A DNA stretch of 31,601 nt from an uncultured Muribaculaceae bacterium (GTDB taxonomy: Bacteria > Bacteroidota > Bacteroidia > Bacteroidales > Muribaculaceae). Positions 24,042-30,681 of this stretch are shown here, piece after piece (position 1 is the stretch's first letter; each line of letters opens with the position of its first letter). The position numbers and the translations under genes are program-made. A model generated the notes under the pieces. The model was not told the DNA's origin. It ran no database searches and saw only the letters and a list, made by a program, of their open reading frames with translations. The stretch lies in the NCBI GenBank assembly GCA_910576775.1, contig CAJTJV010000033.1, positions 1-31,601 of the forward strand, in the 5' to 3' direction.

Positions 24042-25829
24042 TTACATTCTTTCGGGTACATTTATGCCAAGAAGCCCCATTGCGGTCTTTACTGTGCGGG
24101 CCGTGGCATCGGACAGAGCCAGACGGAGTGAACGGACGGCGGCATCCTCCTCGCGGAGAATAGAACAGTCATGGTAGAACTGATTGTATTCCTTCACAAG
24201 GTCGTATGCATAATTTGCTATTACGGATGGAGCATAGCTGCGTCCGGCCTCGGCCACTGTATCCGGGAAATCGCTCAGACGCTGAATAAGAGCCACCTCG
24301 CGTTCATTGGGCACTACAGCGGAATATTCGGCAGTACCGAGTCCCTGTTCTTCGGCACGGCGGAGAACAGAACGTATACGGGCATATGTATACTGTATGA
24401 ACGGGCCGGTATTGCCGTTGAAATCGATGGATTCCTTAGGATTGAAGACCATATTCTTGCGTGGATCCACTTTCAGAAGGAAATATTTCAATGCACCGAG
24501 ACCTACCGTTTCAGCGATATCGTCTATTTCTTTCTCCGACATACCGTCGACTTTACCGAGTGAACATGCCACTTCTTTCGCCGTAGCCACCATCTCAGCC
24601 ATCAGGTCGTCGGCATCGACAACCGTACCCTCGCGACTCTTCATCTTGCCTTCCGGAAGTTCCACCATTCCATAGCTGAAATGCACAAGGTCCTTACCCC
24701 AGCTGAAGCCGAGACGGTCGAGAAGAATCGACAGCACTTGGAAATGATAGTTCTGTTCATTTCCCACAACGTATATCATCTTGTCAATCTTGTAGTCATC
24801 GAAGCGCTGCTTGGCGGTGCCAATATCCTGTGTCATGTACACGGATGTTCCGTCGGAACGGAGCAGAAGCTTGTGATCAAGCCCCTCTCCGGTGAGGTCG
24901 GCCCATACCGAGCCATCATCCTTACGGTAAAGAAGACCTTTTTCGAGACCTTCGAGCACTTTTGCTTTGCCATCGAGATAGGTCCGGGATTCATAATAGA
25001 TTTTGTCAAAGCCAACGCCCATGCGTTTATACGATTCATCAAAGCCGGCGTATACCCAACCGTTCATCGTAGCCCACAAAGCGCGTACCTCAGGGTCGTT
25101 TTCCTCCCAACGGCGAAGCATCTCGCGAGCCTCTTTCATAAGAGGCGCTTCATTCTTTGCCTGTTCTTCATCCATGCCGGAAGCTACAAGCGATGCGACC
25201 TCAGCCTTATAATGCTTGTCGAAGGCAACATAACAGTCCCCTACGAGATGGTCCCCCTTCATACCGGAACTCTCGGGTGTGGCTCCGTTGAAGAATTTCT
25301 TCCATGCGAGCATCGACTTGCAGATATGGATACCGCGATCGTTCACAATATTGGTTTTCACAACGCGATTACCGCATGCTTCAAGAATATTGGAAAGACT
25401 GCTTCCGAGCAGGATATTGCGCAGGTGTCCCAAGTGGAGAGGCTTGTTGGTGTTGGGCGATGAATATTCCACCATTACCAACGGGCTTTCTTCCGAGGCG
25501 TGTTTCACACCATAGTCAGGAGTTTCCTCTATGGAAAGGAGGACATTGTTCCAGAATGTCGGTGTGATTACAATATTCAGGAATCCCTTCACCACATTGA
25601 ATCCATTGACAGCCGGTTCATGGTCGAGCATCCACTGGCCAATTTCCGTTGCCACAGCTTCCGGAGCCTTGCGAGCCGCCTTAACCCAAGGGAATACAAC
25701 AATTGTAAGATTCCCTTCAAAATCCTTTGGAGTAGCCTTTGGAGCGACAGACGCCGCGTCGGCATCCACTCCGTACAATACTTTGACAGCTTTTGCTGTC
25801 GCCTGTGAGATTATATTATCTATTGACAT
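24042..25829 (-). CDS. argS: Arginyl-tRNA synthetase
   Basis: Charges tRNA-Arg with arginine in the cytoplasm. The 595-residue class I synthetase has an N-terminal Add-1-like tRNA-binding domain (1-110), the HIGH motif as HLGH at 132-135 (SSPNTNKPLHLGHLRN), the KMSK-loop equivalent MKSREG at 396-401 (typical variant in bacterial ArgRS), and the DALR anticodon domain ending GLLGINVPERM. Length is normal. It lies 53 bases after the mannose-1-phosphate guanylyltransferase gene with no promoter recognised in the gap. Confidence 0.95.
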   Translation of the reverse strand: MSIDNIISQATAKAVKVLYGVDADAASVAPKATPKDFEGNLTIVVFPWVKAARKAPEAVATEIGQWMLDHEPAVNGFNVVKGFLNIVITPTFWNNVLLSIEETPDYGVKHASEESPLVMVEYSSPNTNKPLHLGHLRNILLGSSLSNILEACGNRVVKTNIVNDRGIHICKSMLAWKKFFNGATPESSGMKGDHLVGDCYVAFDKHYKAEVASLVASGMDEEQAKNEAPLMKEAREMLRRWEENDPEVRALWATMNGWVYAGFDESYKRMGVGFDKIYYESRTYLDGKAKVLEGLEKGLLYRKDDGSVWADLTGEGLDHKLLLRSDGTSVYMTQDIGTAKQRFDDYKIDKMIYVVGNEQNYHFQVLSILLDRLGFSWGKDLVHFSYGMVELPEGKMKSREGTVVDADDLMAEMVATAKEVACSLGKVDGMSEKEIDDIAETVGLGALKYFLLKVDPRKNMVFNPKESIDFNGNTGPFIQYTYARIRSVLRRAEEQGLGTAEYSAVVPNEREVALIQRLSDFPDTVAEAGRSYAPSVIANYAYDLVKEYNQFYHDCSILREEDAAVRSLRLALSDATARTVKTAMGLLGINVPERM

Positions 25830-25882
25830 ATATTATCTATTGCTAATGCCTCGACGGGCTATAATATATTATAACTGAAATA

Positions 25883-26986
25883 TTACTCGAATTTCTCTCC
25901 GAATTTTACTTTTACATCATTTACCACCTGACGAATTTTCTGTTCCTGATTGCGCGGCCATATCAGCAGAACCCCGTCGGCGTCGGCGATGATATAGTCT
26001 TCAAGACCGTTGACAACAACGAGTTTGCCGCTTTCGCCACGCACAGCAAAAATATTTCCACGGCTATTGTAGCTGAGCACATTGATATTATGTGTGACAT
26101 TCGACTCGGCATTCTTCGGCGATATATCATAAAGCGCCCCCCAGGTACCGATGTCACTCCATCCGAATTTCACCGTCTCAACATAAACGTTCGTCGCCTT
26201 CTCCATAACGGCATAATCAATTGAAATACTGACACAAGAAGGAAACACCTTTGCAATATAGGCCTTTTCGGACTCCACGTCGCAGAATGTGGAGGCAGGG
26301 ACTGAATCGAATTCCGCAGCTATATCGGGGGAATATAGCCGGAATGCATCGCATATCGATTTGGCCGACCACATGAATATGCCCGAATTCCAGAAAAATT
26401 CACCTGTAGAGATAAATACTTTCGCCAACTCAACATCAGGCTTCTCGGTAAAAGTCTTAACCCTTCGCACATTGTCGGCAACAGCTTCATCAATCTGAAT
26501 GTAACCGTAACCGGTTTCCGGACGTGTAGGCTCAATGCCGAAAGTGAGCAGGGCGTCGTTATTTTCCACAAAGTCAAAACCATCCAGGACAGCCTCTTGA
26601 AAAAGATTGTCACGTGTTATAAGATGATCGGACGGAGCAACTATAATCGAAGCTTCGGGGTCGCGGGCTGCAATATGCCAGCACGCCCAAGCCACACATG
26701 GCGCCGTGTTCCGTCGGGCCGGCTCAAGTAGAATGTTTTCCACCGGAATCTCAGGCAATTGTTCTGCGACAAGACCTGCATAGCGCTCACTTGTAACTAC
26801 AAGAATATTTTCGGCAGGTATTATGGGAACGAGCCTGTCGAAACTCATCTGTAGGAGAGTGCGGCCAATACCCAGAAAGTCAAGAAACTGTTTGGGAAGC
26901 CGCGTACGGCTATAGGGCCAAAAGCGGCTTCCTATACCCCCGCACATTATTACGCAGTAACGATGCTTGCTATTTTCTATATTCAT
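25883..26986 (-). CDS. manC: Mannose-1-phosphate guanylyltransferase
   Basis: Makes GDP-mannose from mannose-1-phosphate and GTP for surface polysaccharides and glycoproteins. The 367-residue protein has the nucleotidyltransferase signature MCGGIGSRFWPYSRTRLPKQF at about residues 14-34 (pyrophosphorylase loop), IVAPSDHLI, the GYGYIQ site, FTEKPDVELA, FFWNSGIFMW and GWSDIGTWGALY. It is the single-domain form lacking the phosphomannose isomerase domain found in longer ManC/AlgA proteins. It heads the minus-strand run manC-argS-BI-1. Confidence 0.92.
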   Translation of the reverse strand: MNIENSKHRYCVIMCGGIGSRFWPYSRTRLPKQFLDFLGIGRTLLQMSFDRLVPIIPAENILVVTSERYAGLVAEQLPEIPVENILLEPARRNTAPCVAWACWHIAARDPEASIIVAPSDHLITRDNLFQEAVLDGFDFVENNDALLTFGIEPTRPETGYGYIQIDEAVADNVRRVKTFTEKPDVELAKVFISTGEFFWNSGIFMWSAKSICDAFRLYSPDIAAEFDSVPASTFCDVESEKAYIAKVFPSCVSISIDYAVMEKATNVYVETVKFGWSDIGTWGALYDISPKNAESNVTHNINVLSYNSRGNIFAVRGESGKLVVVNGLEDYIIADADGVLLIWPRNQEQKIRQVVNDVKVKFGEKFE

Positions 26987-27073
26987 TTAAATGTAATTGT
27001 CCTAATCAATCTGCTAAATTAGCAAAAAATCCACTAACGGCAGTCCCATTTATGAATTAATAACAAATTGCAG

Positions 27074-27416
27074 ATGTGAGAGCCACGGCTTTTTCATTTA
27101 AAAATGCTTGAATATTTCAATAGCGATATACTCGAATAGATATTAACTTGCAATCATTGATGAAAGAGCCGTGTGCGTCAGCCGCTTCGCGGCGTCAGTT
27201 CTGTAGACCCGGGCAAGGCACACAGTCCGGGTCTGGTTCCCGAATTTCCGGATGAACCGTGTCAGCGGTGGTACTGTACCGCCGCTGGCGCGGCTCCGTC
27301 TGTTTACGGGCATCTGAAACACGGGGTACACCCGTGCCTATGAACTGCCGCAGCTATGCTGCTCCGGTCGCATCAGGTATATATGCAAGTAAATGAAAGT
27401 GCCGTATGTGAGAGCC
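27074..27416. mobile_element. MITE-like non-autonomous element with 11-bp target duplication
   Basis: Two perfect 11-base direct repeats ATGTGAGAGCC (27074-27084 and 27406-27416) exactly flank a 321-base segment (27085-27405). The segment ends are inverted repeats: left ACGGCTTTTTCATTTA (27085-27100), right TAAATGAAAGTGCCGT (27390-27405), 14 of 16 positions matching. The interior encodes no transposase and contains several hairpins. An 11-bp duplication is in the range known for IS4-family elements (established knowledge), so a transposase of that type may move it (inference). It sits in the 3' end of the decayed RHS remnant. Confidence 0.75.
27160..27337. other. Run of hairpins inside the MITE-like element
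   Basis: Consecutive inverted repeats on the plus strand include GCCGC/GCGGC, GACCCGG/CCGGGTC (about 27207-27234), GGTTC/GAACC, CAGCGGTGGTAC with GTACCGCCGCTG (about 27264-27288, one wobble pair) and CACGGG/CCCGTG. The short open frames across it look like by-products of the stems. The GC content is much higher than in the element ends. Confidence 0.55.
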
Positions 27417-27868
27417 TCTACAATTTGGATTTCGGCGGGTCTGTCTGCGGCGGACCATGAGCCGGTGGGAGTGAGGGAGCGGGGGCCGAAATCGGTGGAG
27501 TTGCGGCCGCCGGCGTGTTCGCGTTCCTTGCCGCCGAAGAGGTAGCGCTGTCCCGCGGGTTCTACAACCGGCTCGCCGTAAGGGTAGTAGGTTGTCTGCT
27601 GCTCGAGCCGACCTTTGTCGGAGAACACTGCGATGTTGTTTCCCTGCCGGTCGATAATATAATAGAACGTGCCCTTGGAGCCACAACCCACATCGTGGCG
27701 ATATTTATCCGCAGGTTTCCTAATGTAGCATTGTGTGGTGATATACAATGACATAAAGGCCTCGTTTTCCATATTCACCGATATTTGTCGATTGATTCGG
27801 GTACGCCCATTCGTAAGTGAATCATTAGTAACTTGTATCAAACTCTTCTTTGAACTGTTTTGCTGCAA
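27338..27868 (-). pseudogene. Decayed RHS core remnant (leftmost cassette)
   Basis: The frame contains about 79 codons of RHS core, from KGTFYYIIDRQGNNIAVFSD to GSWSAADR (about 27447-27683), nearly identical to the cores at 29348 and 31384. The usual PFSYC.GDPINxIDPTG junction and toxin tip are missing after SWSAADR. The upstream part of the frame overlaps the end of the neighbouring lipoprotein gene and is not RHS-like. The downstream end reads into the MITE-like element; without that insertion it would stop a few codons later. It has no signal peptide or credible start. It is most likely a displaced cassette that lost its tip, useful only as recombination substrate. Confidence 0.75.
27447..27683 (-). 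repeat. RHS-core repeat block, copy 1
   Basis: Direct repeat shared with 29348-29580 and 31384-31601, encoding KGT(F/Y)YYI through GSWSA. Substitutions are scattered and mostly silent. Homology ends sharply on both sides. Confidence 0.85.
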
Positions 27869-28676
27869 GAGAATCTTTTTCTTCCATTAATGAATCGGAA
27901 TGCAGAATAACAGCTTGTTCGACTTGCTCCGATTTCCATATTTCAGGCAATTCACTCTCAGACCATACTAAATTTAGTCCCCAATCAGAATAGCCGGTAA
28001 AATAAATACATTTATCTTTAACGACAAAGTAAAATTCGCATTCCAATTCACAAGTTAATAGCCAAATAAAGTCTTTACGCCATTTCCGAAATTCGTATAT
28101 TTTAGGCGTGTCCTTAATGTAACCTTTAATCTTAAAGTTCTCAAACATTACCGGTAAACCATCTATAATAGCAACCTTGTATTTACCATCATATATATCA
28201 TGTGCGAATCTATATGTAATTCCACAATAGTCCACTAAAATATGAATCTCTACCGATTCTTCTCTGGAATGCAAATCTAATCCACGTTTTTCGTAGCTAA
28301 CGATTATGTAGTTCTCATATCTGTCGAAGCCTTTGCGTTTTACAAGTGGGATAATATAATCTGAAAGATACATTTTGAGTTGTGGATTTATTATGTCAAC
28401 AATCTGCATTGTGAGCATAATATCCTTATAATAATTCCCTGGGACAGATGTTTCTTTCCAGTCATTTAAAGAATCAGGTATCTCATGTACAGTAATATTA
28501 ATTGAGTCCGGTAGAGTCTGCAAAGTATCTGGATTATAATTTTTCATTTTTAGAGTGTCTGCAGCTTTGATACTTGTTTGAGACAACTCCTGTTTTTTGG
28601 TATTGGTACAGGATAATGTCGAAATAATTAAAGTTGATAACGCGGTAATTAATAATCCCGCAAACATGTTTTTCAT
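27825..28676 (-). CDS. Putative lipoprotein immunity protein for the JAB-tip toxin
   Basis: 283 residues; no recognised family. The N-terminus is a lipoprotein signal (MKNMFAGLLITALSTLIIST then LSC with lipobox Cys23). The following CTNTKKQELSQ lacks an obvious acidic surface-export signal, so the protein probably faces the periplasm. The mature part is rich in aromatic and charged residues (FDRYENYIIVSYEKRGLD, WRKDFIWLLTCELECEFYFVVK). It starts on the last base of the toxin stop codon (TAATG), the tight coupling usual for toxin-immunity pairs. Composition is clearly AT-richer than the RHS core. The immunity role is inferred from position only. Confidence 0.65.
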   Translation of the reverse strand: MKNMFAGLLITALSTLIISTLSCTNTKKQELSQTSIKAADTLKMKNYNPDTLQTLPDSINITVHEIPDSLNDWKETSVPGNYYKDIMLTMQIVDIINPQLKMYLSDYIIPLVKRKGFDRYENYIIVSYEKRGLDLHSREESVEIHILVDYCGITYRFAHDIYDGKYKVAIIDGLPVMFENFKIKGYIKDTPKIYEFRKWRKDFIWLLTCELECEFYFVVKDKCIYFTGYSDWGLNLVWSESELPEIWKSEQVEQAVILHSDSLMEEKDSLAAKQFKEEFDTSY

Positions 28677-30091
28677 TATTGGTTGTTCTCTATTCTGCCA
28701 TAATTATTAAACCCATGATATTTATCGCCGGAGTAAATATAAAATAATGTATTTACAAAGTTTTTAGTAAATGGATTGGTAATTAGTTCAGTCACTGTAT
28801 TTATATCTTTTTTTGATGGATAGCCATTTCCTGACGGATGGTTATGAATATATGTGCGTATTGTGTAATTAAATCGTAGCTGCCTGTTCACCATAGCATT
28901 AAGTGAAAAATCGGATTTCATTTGATGTCCTGTGCTGATGAAATTTAGACCTTTTTCACCCTCAAGACCTGTCTGAAATAGTGAGAATTCTATGCCTGTA
29001 GTTCTTCCCGGATTTTCTGGATCAGGAACTTTTGTATTGTCGGCAAGAAATTCAAAAATCTGTTTTCCATTCTCATCACCTCTGATTCTGAATACATCAA
29101 AATCTCCTGAAAATTGTTTGAGACTTTCTATGGTGCCGGCAGGAAATTGTGGTCCGCTTAGATAATTACCGTTGCTTGATTTGATATCAATATAATCAAT
29201 ATCGTCATCTTCGACAGACTCTATAAGACAGCCGTTTTCATTAAGGACATAGCCTTTCATCCCCGTAGGGTCGATATTATTTATAGGATCGCCGTTGCAG
29301 TAGGAGAAGGGGGAGATGGATGTATTGTCATGTGACAGGATATCTGGGGCGGACCAGGAGCCGGAGGGGGTGAGGCTGCGGGGACCGAAATCGGTGGAGT
29401 TGCGGCCGCCGGCGTGTTCGCGCTCCTTGCCGCCGAAGAGGTAGCGCTGTCCCGCAGGCTCAACCGTCGGCTCTCCATAGGGATAGTAGGTTGCCTGCTG
29501 CTCGAGTCTGCCTTTGTCGGAGAATACTGCGATGTTGTTGCCCTGCCAGTCGGTGATATAGTAGTATGTGCCCTTTGGGGTGAAATATCCTCCGGGGAAT
29601 GCCGAATATTCGAGGCTGTCGTTGACAAAGACGTGCGGACCGAGATAGCTGCGCCTTCCCTGCAGGGTGTATGCGCTGTCTTCGGGCACACCCATCATCG
29701 CCCCGAGCATAGGGTCGTCTGTCTGGCTGTACGATACCTGCCGCTTCTGTCCGAAGCCGTCGTAGACTATGGTCTGGCGGTACCCGTTCAGGAAATATAC
29801 ATCGGTGGGCAGATTGAGGCGGTTATAGCGGGTCTCCATGATTCCTCGCGACATGTCCTGCCCCATATTGCCGTTGATGTCGTACCAGAAATTGGTGACT
29901 GTTCCGGTAGCGCCCACACCGGTGCGCCCTTCATAATCCTCGCCTTCCCGCTCTATCTCCATGCGGCTGAGCTGATTCCCGGCATATGTCATGCTATAGC
30001 GCGAATGCAGTCCAATCCCGCATCCTTGCGCCGGCAAAGATGCGAGAAACAGAATTGCTGTCAGGAGAAGGACTTTGGCTTTAATAAGCAT
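28676..30091 (-). CDS. Short signal-peptide-bearing RHS protein with JAMM/JAB metalloprotease-like toxin tip
   Basis: 471 residues, far shorter than full RHS proteins (usually over 1000). Order: signal peptide 1-22 (MLIKAKVLLLTAILFLASLP, then AQG-C), degenerate YD/RHS repeats 30-170 (FWYDINGNMGQDM, YNRLNLPTDVYF, YDGFGQKRQV), RHS core 173-277 (YYITDWQGNNIAVFSD; YLFGGKEREHAGGRNSTDF; PFSYCNGDPINNIDPTG), then a variable tip 278-471. The tip holds a perfect JAMM motif HxHx7SxxD: His416, His418, Ser426, Asp429 (HNHPSGNGYPSKKD), with Glu368 (TGIEFSLF) as the likely fourth residue. JAB-type tips are known among polymorphic toxins. The tip is AT-rich, the core GC-rich. It overlaps its putative immunity gene by one base. 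Confidence 0.85.
   Translation of the reverse strand: MLIKAKVLLLTAILFLASLPAQGCGIGLHSRYSMTYAGNQLSRMEIEREGEDYEGRTGVGATGTVTNFWYDINGNMGQDMSRGIMETRYNRLNLPTDVYFLNGYRQTIVYDGFGQKRQVSYSQTDDPMLGAMMGVPEDSAYTLQGRRSYLGPHVFVNDSLEYSAFPGGYFTPKGTYYYITDWQGNNIAVFSDKGRLEQQATYYPYGEPTVEPAGQRYLFGGKEREHAGGRNSTDFGPRSLTPSGSWSAPDILSHDNTSISPFSYCNGDPINNIDPTGMKGYVLNENGCLIESVEDDDIDYIDIKSSNGNYLSGPQFPAGTIESLKQFSGDFDVFRIRGDENGKQIFEFLADNTKVPDPENPGRTTGIEFSLFQTGLEGEKGLNFISTGHQMKSDFSLNAMVNRQLRFNYTIRTYIHNHPSGNGYPSKKDINTVTELITNPFTKNFVNTLFYIYSGDKYHGFNNYGRIENNQ
29348..29580 (-). repeat. RHS-core repeat block, copy 2
   Basis: Same block as copies 1 and 3 inside the intact short RHS gene, encoding KGTYYYITDWQGNN to GSWSAPD. It differs from copy 3 at scattered positions. 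The sequence between SWSA and PFSYC differs among copies. Confidence 0.85.
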
Positions 30092-30108
30092 TAAATTACT
30101 TATAACAG

Positions 30109-30678
30109 CTATTCACAGCGTGAATATTTAACGTCTTCTTTTGAAAAGTCAACTGTTTCTTCATTGCCATCCAAATCATAATACTGCCATACACCAACTC
30201 TCTCTCCTTCAGTTATATAATTATCATCTAAAATTGTCCATCCTTTGGCTCTCAAAGTTCCATTGGGATAGAAATCATAAGTATAAGCCTGATATGGGAA
30301 ATTTGAATCCGGAGTATAAAATTTTTGAGCTCCAATGAAATCTGTATTTGGCAAGAATTTTGTGTACATAAGTTCTATATTTCCATATTCATCATACATA
30401 ATGAATGAATCTGATGGATTACCGTTCCGATATTGTATTTCGTATACAATGCGAGCTGTCTGGTCATTTTCTTCCTTAGTAAATAGAATAACTGGCCCAT
30501 TAAATTTGCCGTTTTTAAAATAACTCATATAACCAAATTCATCAAACCAAAGACCGTCTTTTTGTCCTAATGAATCCAATTGGTTTATTCGCATTAAGTT
30601 GTTTTCAATGTCAAAAATTTGCCCAAAAACCTCAATAGCCGCAAAGCAGCATAGAAATATAAAAATGCATCTTTTCAT
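30109..30678 (-). CDS. YwqK-like (MORN-type) putative immunity protein
   Basis: 189 residues with a signal peptide (MKRCIFIFLCCFAAIEVFG, cleavage before Q). The body is built of repeated Tyr/Phe-Asn-Gly units of the MORN/YwqK kind: GQKDGLWFDEFGYMSYFKNG, IQYRNGNPSDSFIMYDEYGN, YDFYPNGTLRAKG and GERVGVWQYYDLDGN. YwqK-family proteins are often annotated as antitoxins. It starts three bases after the stop of the upstream RHS protein and ends 17 bases before the short RHS gene, which makes it the immunity candidate for the rightmost cassette (inference). AT-rich like the tips. Confidence 0.7.
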   Translation of the reverse strand: MKRCIFIFLCCFAAIEVFGQIFDIENNLMRINQLDSLGQKDGLWFDEFGYMSYFKNGKFNGPVILFTKEENDQTARIVYEIQYRNGNPSDSFIMYDEYGNIELMYTKFLPNTDFIGAQKFYTPDSNFPYQAYTYDFYPNGTLRAKGWTILDDNYITEGERVGVWQYYDLDGNEETVDFSKEDVKYSRCE

Positions 30679-30681
30679 AAA

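Noticed and set aside
27143..27331. Possible group II intron domain V or short protein in the hairpin-rich segment
   Set aside because: GAGCCG and CGGTTC-like ends occur, but stem length, tetraloop and catalytic triad do not fit, and no reverse transcriptase is present. The open frame only follows the hairpins.
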